Assembly (NCBI RefSeq): GCF_004341105.1
Contig: NZ_SLZK01000002.1
Coordinates: forward strand, 428,310 to 492,309
DNA: 64,000 bases
From: Rhizobium sp. BK418
GTDB taxonomy: Bacteria > Pseudomonadota > Alphaproteobacteria > Rhizobiales > Rhizobiaceae
Direction of reading: 5' to 3'
The notes beneath the pieces were generated by a model. The model made no database searches. It was given only the letters and a program-made list of their open reading frames with translations, and was not told the DNA's origin. Of this stretch, positions 48,070 through 56,589 are shown piece after piece. Position 1 is the stretch's first letter, and each line of letters starts with the position of its first letter. The position numbers and the translations under genes are program-made.

Positions 48070-48336
48070 TCAGAAGCCGGACTGGATGCGCGAGAAGACC
48101 AGATTGGTAAAGATCGAAATCTGGGAGCCCACGAAGGGGGCGGAAATACCGATCGTGACCAGAACGGCGACGATCTTCGGGACGAAAGTGAGCGTGGCTT
48201 CCTGAACCTGTGTGAGCGCCTGGATTAGCGCGATCACGAGACCGACGACCATTGCCGCGATCACCGCGGGGCCTGCGGCAATCAGAACGGTCCAGATCGC
48301 AGCCTGGAACAGGTCGAGTGCATCAGCTTCATTCAT
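48070..48336 (-). CDS. fliQ: Flagellar export channel protein FliQ
   Basis: An 88-residue protein with two membrane hairpins (WTVLIAAGPAVIAAMVVGLVI and the second from ~48 to 75) and the family motif LVIALIQALTQVQEATLTFVPK. The length is canonical. In many bacteria fliQ follows fliP; here it lies between flgD and flhA, the rhizobial arrangement. Subunit of the FliPQR export pore. Confidence 0.93.
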   Translation of the reverse strand: MNEADALDLFQAAIWTVLIAAGPAVIAAMVVGLVIALIQALTQVQEATLTFVPKIVAVLVTIGISAPFVGSQISIFTNLVFSRIQSGF

Positions 48337-48422
48337 CGTCAGGCAACCTCATATCGCCCAGAAAGTAGCAGTCCGGCCGTGGCCGGACTGGGATTGGCCG
48401 GCTTCATCAGAATGAACTGATG

Positions 48423-48917
48423 TCAGACCCCATCCGTTCCATCGGTGCCGTCATCACCCGAGGTATTGTCGGAACCGCTGCCGTCGCTCGAACCATTGGT
48501 CGGCGCCGAATCGGCAAGGGAAATGCCGGCTTGGATGAGAATTTTACCGCCATTGTCGAGCGTTGCAATGAGGCCATCGGAATAAACCTTGACAGATTCA
48601 ACCGTGCCCTTGGTCTTGCCGTCGGCACTTTCCATGTACTTGCCGATATAGCTGCTCGCCTGGGTCAGGCTGGAGCTCGTCAGCAGGGTGTCGAGCTTCG
48701 AGTTCGTCTGGATCGTCTGCTCGACTTGCGAGAAGCTCGCGAGCTGCGACATCTGCTCGCTGGCATCCATCGGATCGGTCGGATCCTGGTTCTTCAACTG
48801 CGCGACCAGGAGCTGAAGGAAGTTATCGTAGTTCAGCGTGGCCTTCTGCTGCGCGGCGTTGGACGAGCCATACGTGCTGCTGCCACCGCCTACGCCTTGT
48901 GTTCCGTCTACCGCCAT
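48423..48917 (-). CDS. flgD: Hook-capping protein FlgD, short form
   Basis: A 164-residue scaffold for hook assembly. The N-terminal FlgD signature is [40 protein letters not shown], followed by the linker helix and a small beta region ([21 protein letters not shown]). It ends in a Ser/Gly/Asp/Thr-rich tail (residues ~135-164) instead of the full Ig-like/tudor C-terminal domain of enterobacterial FlgD. GGGAGA precedes the ATG at 48917, which lies inside the flbT end (10-bp overlap). A longer upstream frame is a shadow of flbT. Confidence 0.9.
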   Translation of the reverse strand: MAVDGTQGVGGGSSTYGSSNAAQQKATLNYDNFLQLLVAQLKNQDPTDPMDASEQMSQLASFSQVEQTIQTNSKLDTLLTSSSLTQASSYIGKYMESADGKTKGTVESVKVYSDGLIATLDNGGKILIQAGISLADSAPTNGSSDGSGSDNTSGDDGTDGTDGV

Positions 48918-49357
48918 GGTGCGATCTCCCTGCGAATCTGCTCGACCATGGTCGGCGGCAGCTCGTGATTGTTGAGGATGCTGTCTTCGATCGCGTAAAG
49001 ACCGCGTATGGCCTTCAGCGCGTCGAAGGCGCGACCGGTCGAAACGAGTGCATCGATACGCTTCAGCTCGGCGAGGATTTCCTCGTTCTTGAAGCATGTG
49101 AGCAGCATCGTGATCGACTTGCGGAACATCGCCGTCGAGTGCTCCTTGCCCTCGGGATTGATGAGGATCATCTGGGCAATGAAGTAGAGCTGGCGAAGCG
49201 GCGTAGTTGCGCCTTCCGGCTGCAGCACGTGGTTTTCGAGAAGGAACGTCACATCATTCAGGAATTCCAGTGCGACCTTACGGTCGACACGCAGGACGGC
49301 GCCGTTGATGAAGATTCTTTCTCCGGCTTTCAGAGAAATGCGAAGTGTACTTTTCAT
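48908..49357 (-). CDS. flbT: Flagellin translation regulator FlbT
   Basis: A 149-residue protein of the FlbT family ([41 protein letters not shown] at the N-terminus). In Caulobacter FlbT binds the flagellin mRNA leader and destabilises it until the hook is complete; species differ. Length is normal. It overlaps flaF by four bases (ATGA) and flgD by 10, so flaF-flbT-flgD are tightly coupled. Confidence 0.93.
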   Translation of the reverse strand: MKSTLRISLKAGERIFINGAVLRVDRKVALEFLNDVTFLLENHVLQPEGATTPLRQLYFIAQMILINPEGKEHSTAMFRKSITMLLTCFKNEEILAELKRIDALVSTGRAFDALKAIRGLYAIEDSILNNHELPPTMVEQIRREIAPWR

Positions 49358-49701
49358 TTAAGTCCATCCCTGATGATGGTGGTAACGTCGATGATGCCCT
49401 GATAATTATTCGACTGACGTTTTCTTATTCGATCGCATTCCTTCAATATCCAGATCGCTATCGAGATAAGGTTCGCCCTGAGCTCGACTTCCAGCTGGTT
49501 GTCGGGATGCTTCAAATCCTCAATGAAGCTGATCCACACTCTTCGTGTATAGAAAAGTGCTTCAATGGCTTCCCGGCTGTACTTCTCTTTATCGCGCGCC
49601 ACCGAAAGCAGTTCGATCGAACGTTCGAGAACCTGCCATTCTCGCTCCTTCGCGTCGGCAACCGAGTCTTGCATGACCTCGGCATAAGAGAACTGATACA
49701 T
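49354..49701 (-). CDS. flaF: Flagellin synthesis regulator FlaF
   Basis: A 115-residue FlaF-family protein beginning [31 protein letters not shown], with the conserved internal part [44 protein letters not shown]. FlaF is needed for flagellin translation and works with FlbT. It overlaps flbT by four bases and starts 36 bp after flgL. Confidence 0.93.
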   Translation of the reverse strand: MYQFSYAEVMQDSVADAKEREWQVLERSIELLSVARDKEKYSREAIEALFYTRRVWISFIEDLKHPDNQLEVELRANLISIAIWILKECDRIRKRQSNNYQGIIDVTTIIRDGLK

Positions 49702-49737
49702 TCATGCATCCTTCTTTATATTGCGCGCCTTTGATCA

Positions 49738-50784
49738 TCAAAGGTAGTTTACGAGACTCAGCTGCTGGATCTTCGATACGATCGTGTAAGCGGTTTCGAG
49801 CTGTGTTTCCAAAGTCTTGACGAGCGTCGATGCCTCGTAGGGATCAACGCCCTGGATATCGACGAGCTTGGTCTGCATGATGTTCGCCTGCGCATCGAGG
49901 GCGTCATTCGCCTTCTCGACACGCTCCTGTGACAGGCCGAGCTGGCTCGCCTGGGTGACGATGCCGGTGGTGGCCCGGGTCGTGTAGGTGATCGCCTTGG
50001 AGGAGACGGCGCTCATCGCATCGGTGCTGAGGTTCTGGCCGAACAGCGCGGCTGTCGTCACGGTCGCAAGAGCGAAGTAGCGCATGCCCTCGGAATTGGC
50101 GCTCGTCGAAGATTCAACGACTTCCGAATTACTGATGCGGCTCGTCATGTTCTGGCTGGACGCCTTGGACCAGCCGGTCGTCGGGTCCGTCCAGGCCGTT
50201 TCGCTGAACATCGGCTCGACCTTGGTTTCGATGAAGGTCTTCATTTCGTCGCCGGTGATCTGATTCACCGGCTTGCCGAGCGTCACAGCATAGGCGTTCA
50301 ACGCGGTAACGATCGCCGCAGACGTCGCGGTCGTCTTGTCCGTCAGCGGCTGAATGTCGGTGTTGATGCCGGCAAAGAGATATTCGCCGTTCACCATGGA
50401 GTTCGACGTATCCATCATCGTAGAGAGCGCGCTCGTCGCCGACTGAATGGCGACCGTGACGCTGCCCGGATCGTGGCTGCTCTGCAGTGCGGTCAGCTTC
50501 GACAGGAAGCTGTCGCCGGCCGTCTTCATCTTGTCGAGGCCTGTCTGGGCCGATTCCATGCGCGCGCCGACCAGAGCGTTGCTCAGTTTGATCGAATTGA
50601 TACGGTCGACTTCGCGAGTAAAATCGATGCTCTTGGCCGCGTAACCGCCAAGCGACACACCAATATCGGCGTAAGTACCGGTGGTAGCTTCCATCGTCGC
50701 CTTCGTCATCTGGTTCTGCGCCTGGCGGATCGTTAGCCGCATGGCGTTCTGGATGGCCGAACTTGAAATAAATGAGCTCTTCAT
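49738..50784 (-). CDS. flgL: Hook-filament junction protein FlgL
   Basis: A 348-residue flagellin-like protein joining hook to filament. The N-terminal D0 helix is MKSSFISSSAIQNAMRLTIRQAQNQMTKA and the C-terminal D0 helix is YEASTLVKTLETQLETAYTIVSKIQQLSLVNYL. The middle is variable. It begins three bases after flgK, in the same operon, and is a probable client of the FlgN-like chaperone. Confidence 0.92.
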   Translation of the reverse strand: MKSSFISSSAIQNAMRLTIRQAQNQMTKATMEATTGTYADIGVSLGGYAAKSIDFTREVDRINSIKLSNALVGARMESAQTGLDKMKTAGDSFLSKLTALQSSHDPGSVTVAIQSATSALSTMMDTSNSMVNGEYLFAGINTDIQPLTDKTTATSAAIVTALNAYAVTLGKPVNQITGDEMKTFIETKVEPMFSETAWTDPTTGWSKASSQNMTSRISNSEVVESSTSANSEGMRYFALATVTTAALFGQNLSTDAMSAVSSKAITYTTRATTGIVTQASQLGLSQERVEKANDALDAQANIMQTKLVDIQGVDPYEASTLVKTLETQLETAYTIVSKIQQLSLVNYL

Positions 50785-50787
50785 GGC

Positions 50788-52239
50788 TTAACTCGCAATA
50801 TCCAGCAATGACTTCAACATTTCGTCAACGGCATTCAAAATCTTGGTGGCCGCCTTGTAGGACTGCTCTATGTCGAGAAGGAGCGTCAGTTCCTCATCGA
50901 GGTTGACGCCGGTTTCATTGGAATAAGCTTCATCAGTTCGCGCCGAGGCAGCTTGGGTATTTTCCGCTGCCGTGGTCGCGTCGCTGCGGTTCTGCTCGAG
51001 CCAGCCGATGGAATTGGTGGCAAAGGTCAGGATGCTGACATTCGAGTCGAGTCCCGTCGTCGGATCGAACGGAATGCCAGAGTCCATCGCTGTATAGAGC
51101 CGATCGAGTTCAGCAGAGTAGCCGCTGGAACCCGTCGTGTTCGCGGCCGTGCTGGTTGCGTTGATGTTGCCATCACGCAGCCGCATCGGATCGCCGCCCT
51201 TGGCGGTGACGACGCGGTCATTGATCGCAATCGTCCCGGCAATGCCATTGATGAGAGTGCCTGCAGGCGGGACCCCACCGGCGGTGCCGTTTGCCTGGGT
51301 CCAGACGAAGAGACCCGGATTGCCGTCTTCCTGGTAGAGATTGACAAGGCCGCGAGCGACCTCGTCGAGCTGGCTCTGGAATTTCGGCGCGATATCATCG
51401 CGGATTTGCAGGAGCGAGGCCAGGCTTCCTTGCGCGTTGGTCGATGCGCCCGAACCCATGTTGACGGCTACACCGTCGACATAAACCTTGTTGCCGACGG
51501 TTCCTGCCGCATAGGACTGCGTCGGTTCGAAACTTACCGCGCGCGGAATCGTCTCGAAAAGAGTGGTGCCATCGGCAGTATAAAGAACCATATCGTTGTT
51601 GCTGCGCGTCACTGTAGACACGCCAACGATCTGGTTGATCTGCTTGAGAACTTTCTCGCGGTCGTCGAGAGCGTTCGACGGATCCTCATTGCCGGCCGTC
51701 GCCTTCCTAACGGCATTGTTTGCCGTCTCGAACTGCTTCAGCAGGCTGTTCAGCGAGTCGACCTGATTCTTGATCTGCTTGTCGGCATCGGCACGCTGCT
51801 GCTGCACCGCCTTGGAGGCATTGTTCAGCGAAGTGACGACGTCCTGCGCCGCGGTGATCGCACCCTGGGCAGCGATCAGATCGCCGGGGGTCGCGCGGAA
51901 GGTTCCAAGCTTGTCGCGGAAGGTGCGAAGAGCAGTCTCAGGCGACGTTTCGTTGTCGTTGCCGCCCATAATCGACTTAAGATCCTGAAGGCCGCTCAAC
52001 AGAGTCTGTTGAGCGCTATCCTGCGAGGATGCCCTGAGATATTGCTTCAGCAGCGCATCTTCCTGTGCGCGGCTGATCTTGACCACCTGGGCTCCGTTCA
52101 GCGAGGTGGTGAGCATCGCCTGCCGGCGCACATAGTCCTTGTTGCCGGCGTTCGAGATATTGTTCGATACGGTGCTGCTCTGCGTGCCCGTATTGTTGAA
52201 TATGCTCTGCGCGGTATTAAGTGCTGAAGTGAGCGACAT
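50788..52239 (-). CDS. flgK: Hook-filament junction protein FlgK
   Basis: A 483-residue flagellar hook-associated protein. N-terminal LNTAQSIFNNTGTQSSTVSNNISNAGNKDYVRR and the FLN-type motif characterise the family. C-terminal ETGVNLDEELTLLLDIEQSYKAATKILNAVDEML is the conserved D0 region. Length is typical for Alphaproteobacteria. It is 19 bp after flgE and three before flgL. Confidence 0.94.
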   Translation of the reverse strand: MSLTSALNTAQSIFNNTGTQSSTVSNNISNAGNKDYVRRQAMLTTSLNGAQVVKISRAQEDALLKQYLRASSQDSAQQTLLSGLQDLKSIMGGNDNETSPETALRTFRDKLGTFRATPGDLIAAQGAITAAQDVVTSLNNASKAVQQQRADADKQIKNQVDSLNSLLKQFETANNAVRKATAGNEDPSNALDDREKVLKQINQIVGVSTVTRSNNDMVLYTADGTTLFETIPRAVSFEPTQSYAAGTVGNKVYVDGVAVNMGSGASTNAQGSLASLLQIRDDIAPKFQSQLDEVARGLVNLYQEDGNPGLFVWTQANGTAGGVPPAGTLINGIAGTIAINDRVVTAKGGDPMRLRDGNINATSTAANTTGSSGYSAELDRLYTAMDSGIPFDPTTGLDSNVSILTFATNSIGWLEQNRSDATTAAENTQAASARTDEAYSNETGVNLDEELTLLLDIEQSYKAATKILNAVDEMLKSLLDIAS

Positions 52240-52258
52240 GGCTTACCCGTTACCCTGA

Positions 52259-53560
52259 TTAACGCTTGAGGTTGACGAGAACGTCCATGAGATCGGAACC
52301 CGTCTGAAACACCTTGGAGTTGGCGGTGTAGCTGCGCTGGGATTCGATCATTTCCGTCAATTCGCCGGCGAGGTCGACATTCGAGCCTTCGAGGGCGCCA
52401 GACTGGATCTTGCCCAAGCCGCTGGTCTGCGGGAAGCCGGTAACGGTAACGCCCGACTTGCCGTTGGCCGAGTAGACGTTGCCGGACATCAGCGTCAACA
52501 GGTCCGGGCTCGGCACATTGGCGAGCGGGATCTGGAAGACCGGCTTGGTGCTACCGTCATCGTATTTGGAGTAGACGATACCGTCGGCATCGATGGTAAT
52601 GTCCACGGGCGAATTCGCACCCTGACCGTCGACGTTACCGGAGCCTGAGAAGTTGTCGCCGACCTGGGAAAGGTCGAGGGTCATCTTGATGGTGAGGCCC
52701 GTCTTCGGATCGACAATGTTTGTCGTCGACGGAGCCGCAGGGACCGTCATCTCGCCTTTGTCATTGAACTGGATGGTGGTGACATTCACGGCCGCGGAAG
52801 AATAGGGGAACGAGCTCGTGCCCGTCGTCGCCTTGTCCGCATTCCGGTAGACCGCCATTTCCCACTGGGTCGTGCCCGCTGCTGCCGGCGGCGATGCCGG
52901 ATTGGGAACCTTGGTGTAGTAAATGTCGTACATCACCTTACTGCCAAGCTTGTCATAGGTGACCATCGAGTATTTCTGCGTATCCGTGGTCGCCGATGCG
53001 TTGTTTGCGCTCGGCAGGTTGGCCGCGGTCGTCTCGATCTTCGCGCCGGGCTTCAAGTTACCGGTCCAGGTACCGTTTGCGGTCGGAACGGCCTGTAGCT
53101 TCTGGTCGCCGAGAACGTTGATCGGAACGAGGCCGTCGAAACCGTTGACGACGACAGCCGGAGCCGAGGCACCCCACGGATAACCCATGAGCGTGAAGCC
53201 AGCCGAGTTGACGAGGTTGCCGCTGTCGTCCTTGGTAAAGTCGCCGGCGCGCGTCAGAACCGGAACCCCATCGCCGCCCTGGACGATGAAGAAGCCGTCA
53301 CCGGAGATGGCGAGGTCGTAACCCGAGGTCGTGTAGGAAATATCGCCCTGGTCCGAAACAGCCTGACGAACCGTCGTCGTCACGCCGCCCGAGTTGTAGT
53401 TGCCGGAGCCCGACGGCAGGACCAGCGACGAGAACGCGGTCGAAACTGCCTTGTAGCCGGTGGTGTTCACGTTGGCGATGTTATCCGAGACGGTGCTGAG
53501 GCGGTTTGCCTGCGCGTTCATCCCCGAGACCGCCGTCTTCATGCTGCCGAAAATGCTCAT
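52259..53560 (-). CDS. flgE: Flagellar hook protein FlgE
   Basis: A 433-residue hook subunit. The N-terminal rod/hook signature SIFGSMKTAVSGMNAQANRLSTVSDNIANVNTTGYK, the mid motif YDLAISGDGFFIVQG and the C-terminal GALEGSNVDLAGELTEMIESQRSYTANSKVFQTGSDLM are all visible. It lies 128 bp after rem, enough for its own promoter, which in S. meliloti depends on Rem. It is exported by the FlhA/FliR/FliQ gate encoded downstream. Confidence 0.95.
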   Translation of the reverse strand: MSIFGSMKTAVSGMNAQANRLSTVSDNIANVNTTGYKAVSTAFSSLVLPSGSGNYNSGGVTTTVRQAVSDQGDISYTTSGYDLAISGDGFFIVQGGDGVPVLTRAGDFTKDDSGNLVNSAGFTLMGYPWGASAPAVVVNGFDGLVPINVLGDQKLQAVPTANGTWTGNLKPGAKIETTAANLPSANNASATTDTQKYSMVTYDKLGSKVMYDIYYTKVPNPASPPAAAGTTQWEMAVYRNADKATTGTSSFPYSSAAVNVTTIQFNDKGEMTVPAAPSTTNIVDPKTGLTIKMTLDLSQVGDNFSGSGNVDGQGANSPVDITIDADGIVYSKYDDGSTKPVFQIPLANVPSPDLLTLMSGNVYSANGKSGVTVTGFPQTSGLGKIQSGALEGSNVDLAGELTEMIESQRSYTANSKVFQTGSDLMDVLVNLKR

Positions 53561-53688
53561 CTGAAAACCTCGTTTTACCTGCTAAGTGCAACAGTATTTG
53601 GCGGGCCTTGCGTGAAGCTGTCTGTTATTGCCGGGTCGCCGATCGAAATATTACGGCCTGCCGACGCGGCGCGGCCCGCGCCGAAATA

Positions 53689-54360
53689 TCAATTCCAATC
53701 AATGCAATAGCCAAGAAAGCGCTTGGAATCGACTGGATCGAAACCGAGCTTCTTGCGCAGCTTCTTGCGCAGCTTGGAGATGTGGCTTTCGACGACGTTT
53801 TCTTCGACTTCCTCGTCGAAGATGCCGTAGATCGCATTGAAGATCTGGGTCTTCGTGACGCGACGGCCGCGATTGGCAATCAAATATTCAAGGATGCGGC
53901 GTTCGCGGCGCGGCAAGGCGAAGATCTCGCCGTTAATCTCAGGATCGCGGCCATCCGAGAAGACGCGGATCGCGCCGATGTCGGTGTAGTTGGCGATCGC
54001 CTTCAGCCGGCGACGGATGGCAGCGGCACGCGCGAGAATTTCGCGGGGATGCACCGGCTTGCGTACAACGTCGTCCACGCCGCAATCGAAAAGGGCAAGG
54101 GTGTTTTCCAGCGACGGCTGGTCGCTGACGGCGATCACAGGCGCCATCGAGCGATCCCTGATCGCGCGCGGCAATTCCAAAGCGCGCTGGCCCTGTCCGA
54201 TCAGGAATGCCTCAACCGCGGCGATATCCGAATCGGCTGCCGTCTGCACCCATTCGCCGAATTCATTAGGATCAAAGCCGGTAGAGGGAATGCCCTCCCG
54301 GCCAAAAAGAGAAGTGTAACCATCCTTCACGAGCTCACGCTCATCAACCACTACGATCAT
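53689..54360 (-). CDS. rem: Orphan OmpR-type response regulator Rem
   Basis: A 223-residue regulator with a receiver-like N-terminal domain (1-115) and a winged-helix DNA-binding domain (about 130-223, [44 protein letters not shown]). Acidic-pocket residues Asp6/Glu7, switch Ser79 and Lys101 are kept, but the place of the phosphoacceptor Asp appears to be Glu50 (AAVEAFL), which would mimic phosphorylation. Rem drives late flagellar genes during exponential growth in S. meliloti. Its own promoter lies in the AT-rich 280-bp region upstream. Confidence 0.9.
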   Translation of the reverse strand: MIVVVDERELVKDGYTSLFGREGIPSTGFDPNEFGEWVQTAADSDIAAVEAFLIGQGQRALELPRAIRDRSMAPVIAVSDQPSLENTLALFDCGVDDVVRKPVHPREILARAAAIRRRLKAIANYTDIGAIRVFSDGRDPEINGEIFALPRRERRILEYLIANRGRRVTKTQIFNAIYGIFDEEVEENVVESHISKLRKKLRKKLGFDPVDSKRFLGYCIDWN

Positions 54361-54622
54361 TCGTCCGCCTCCGAATCAGTGTGGCACATCGATGATCTAT
54401 GGGTACGAATCGCGCGAATCGGCGACAACTCGGGAAAGTTAATGGCAGAAATTAATAATTGATTAAGAATTGGGTGCCGATTTGATCTACATATAGTATG
54501 CCGTTAGTGTTATTCACACAAAAATTTCGTGGAAAAGTTAACAAGCGCTTAATTACGCCTTGCAGGCGGGAATCATGCCGGATTCCTGCCACACTCTGAC
54601 ACATTTTGGTCGTAATTCGCCA

Positions 54623-54641
54623 ATTCAATTACTAATTGAAT
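54623..54641. promoter_or_regulatory. Perfect 19-bp AT-rich palindrome upstream of rem
   Basis: ATTCAATTA-C-TAATTGAAT is a perfect palindrome ending on the first base of the transglycosylase stop codon, about 263 bp before rem. It could be an operator or a weak terminator for the gene upstream. The remaining AT-rich stretch to 54361 holds no gene and presumably the rem promoter. Confidence 0.4.
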
Positions 54642-55225
54642 CAATTTTCGCAGAAATTGCTCGCATTAGGAGTCCACTTGCCGTAGCCGGTGGCAACCAG
54701 ATTCGCGATAACGCGGCAAACATATTGCTTCTGCGCAGGATTATTGTTCGGTCCCGCGTGGTATCTTGCTACCGCCATTGTCCACGTCTCATGACGATCG
54801 TGAAGGTTGCGCAAGAACTTCGCAGCGTACTCGACGTTGCGATGAGGATCGAACATTTCCTCCACGGAGGTGAAGTTGTCGCCGTGGAAATAGTGATTGA
54901 TCTGCATACATCCGATGTCGATGAGCTTCGCGCCGTCTCTGCTAGCGGCGTCGAATTGCCGCAACGCAGCTTCCTCGGAGGACGGAAACAGTGCCTTCCC
55001 TTCGATGTTCATCGCATATGGATAAAGCGATCCCCTGCGTCCGGTTTCCGTCAGTCCGACCGAATAGAGAATTCCCTCGGGAATGCCGTATTTGGCTGCT
55101 GCGGACTGGATTTCACGCTCACAGGCGCCAGTAGAAGCCGAGGCGCTAGAGGTAGACGCTGCCAGAGCTGCGGCTGCCAGCATCGACAGTAGAAGCGTTC
55201 TCAACACCGTTCCCGCCCGCACCAT
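54641..55225 (-). CDS. Periplasmic lytic transglycosylase of the flagellar cluster
   Basis: A 194-residue protein with a Sec signal peptide (MVRAGTVLRTLLLSMLAAAALAAS) and a single SLT domain: ACEREIQSAAAKYGIPEGILYSVGLTETGR with the probable catalytic Glu, IDIGCMQINHYFHG, and AKFLRNLHDRHETWTMAVARYHAG. Cysteines may form a disulphide. It likely opens peptidoglycan for rod assembly, replacing the missing FlgJ muramidase domain. GGAGG five bases before the ATG at 55225 fixes the start, so its signal peptide is encoded in DNA that also encodes the end of MotD in another frame. Confidence 0.88.
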   Translation of the reverse strand: MVRAGTVLRTLLLSMLAAAALAASTSSASASTGACEREIQSAAAKYGIPEGILYSVGLTETGRRGSLYPYAMNIEGKALFPSSEEAALRQFDAASRDGAKLIDIGCMQINHYFHGDNFTSVEEMFDPHRNVEYAAKFLRNLHDRHETWTMAVARYHAGPNNNPAQKQYVCRVIANLVATGYGKWTPNASNFCEN

Positions 55226-56588
55226 TAAAGCCTCCATTCGTCTGCTGCGCTGTTTGGTTCTGGCGCTCGCGCGCCTCGCCACCCTGGCCCTGTCCCTGCT
55301 GAGCAAGTGATTGCTGCTGGGATGACTGACCCTGGCTGTTCGCCTGGTTACCGGCATCAGCCCGCTCCACGGGAGCCATGCTGATGGTCACGTTATCGAC
55401 TGCGTAACCCTGACTGCGCAGCGCCTCGAGAATCTTGCCGTGATCTTCCTTGAGCTGGCGGTAGGCAGCACCCGTCTCGACCTTGAGGTCGACGTTCAGC
55501 GTATCGCCTGACAGACGCATCGTGGCCGTGACGAGGCCAAGATCGATCGGGCTCATCTGGATCTTGAGGGTATTCACAACCTTGCCTGTGCTCGTCCATT
55601 CGGCGGCGTTCGACAGAGCGGAACTCGGCTGCATGGCCCGCGCCCATTCGCTGTCACCTGAAAGCGCCGCTGTCACGGTTGCGGAATTCGGATTCTGCAC
55701 CAGGCCCAGATAGCGGCGTGATTCCAGAACGGACACATTTTCAACGCCCGACTTTGCCGACTTCTCCGAGCCGGCCTCTTCGGTGCCGATATGGATGTCC
55801 ATCGACTGGCCGCGGCCATCGGCACGGCTGATCCTGAACGTCTTGCCTTCGACACCTTCGGCGTTCTCCGTTCCCGGTACACGCGCGTCGTCGTGATGCG
55901 GGGCAACGGCTGCCAACGCATCCGATACATGCATATCGGCCTTGGCGCCGTGGACGCCTTCGGTTTTCGCGTCCTTCTTGCCGGCGTCATCGATCTTCGC
56001 CGAGGCCTGATGCGCGGATGCCTGGAGAACACCCGCGGCATCGCCGGGATCCTTCTTCAGAAGGCCGAGGACATCGGCGACATCGCCGTCGCCAGCTTCG
56101 ATGTCCGCACCTGCATCAACATCGGTATCGCCATCAAGCTCGTTGGTCTTCGTGTGCTTGGCGGGCTTGCCCACCGCTTGCGCGACGATCTCGGCTGCCT
56201 GATCCTTGGCGCCCGGCTTGCCCAACCCAAAGGCAATCCCCGTCTTGCCCTGGTCCTTTTCGGACTTCACAGGGATCTTGCTTGCGTTTGCGATCGTTTC
56301 AGGCTGCGCGTCCACCTGCCCCTTGATCGAGGTGTCGTCGAGGTCAATCAGCGGCTTAGGATTACGGCCGCGCGAGTTGCGCGCCGCGGCCTCGGCGCTA
56401 TCGTCAGCGGCGTGTTGGTCAGACGTATCGACTGCATCCTGATCGGCATTGCCTGCCTTGGAGAGGACATCGGAGAAGCCGCCGTTCTGATCCGCAGCCT
56501 CGCCTTTGCCGGCCCCCCGGCCGGCTCTTACGGACGCAGACGCATCCGTACCGGGCGCTCCGCCCGAGACGCTGATATCCATCATCAT
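55146..56588 (-). CDS. motD: MotD, FliK-type hook-length control protein
   Basis: A 480-residue protein. The N-terminal two-thirds are low-complexity, acidic and Ala/Gly/Asp-rich. The C-terminal hook-length domain (about 345-420) contains LKIQMSPIDLGLVTATMRLSGDTLNVDLKVETGAAYRQLKEDHGKILEALRSQGYAVDNV. A Gln/Gly-rich tail follows. In S. meliloti MotD was recognised as FliK, the ruler that switches export from hook to filament subunits. It begins one base after motC. Its last 80 bases overlap the transglycosylase gene. Confidence 0.9.
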   Translation of the reverse strand: MMMDISVSGGAPGTDASASVRAGRGAGKGEAADQNGGFSDVLSKAGNADQDAVDTSDQHAADDSAEAAARNSRGRNPKPLIDLDDTSIKGQVDAQPETIANASKIPVKSEKDQGKTGIAFGLGKPGAKDQAAEIVAQAVGKPAKHTKTNELDGDTDVDAGADIEAGDGDVADVLGLLKKDPGDAAGVLQASAHQASAKIDDAGKKDAKTEGVHGAKADMHVSDALAAVAPHHDDARVPGTENAEGVEGKTFRISRADGRGQSMDIHIGTEEAGSEKSAKSGVENVSVLESRRYLGLVQNPNSATVTAALSGDSEWARAMQPSSALSNAAEWTSTGKVVNTLKIQMSPIDLGLVTATMRLSGDTLNVDLKVETGAAYRQLKEDHGKILEALRSQGYAVDNVTISMAPVERADAGNQANSQGQSSQQQSLAQQGQGQGGEARERQNQTAQQTNGGFNGAGGNGVENASTVDAGSRSSGSVYL

Positions 56589-56589
56589 C

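Noticed and set aside
50953..52227. 424-codon plus-strand frame opposite flgK
   Set aside because: Shadow of flgK; no start signals and no motifs.
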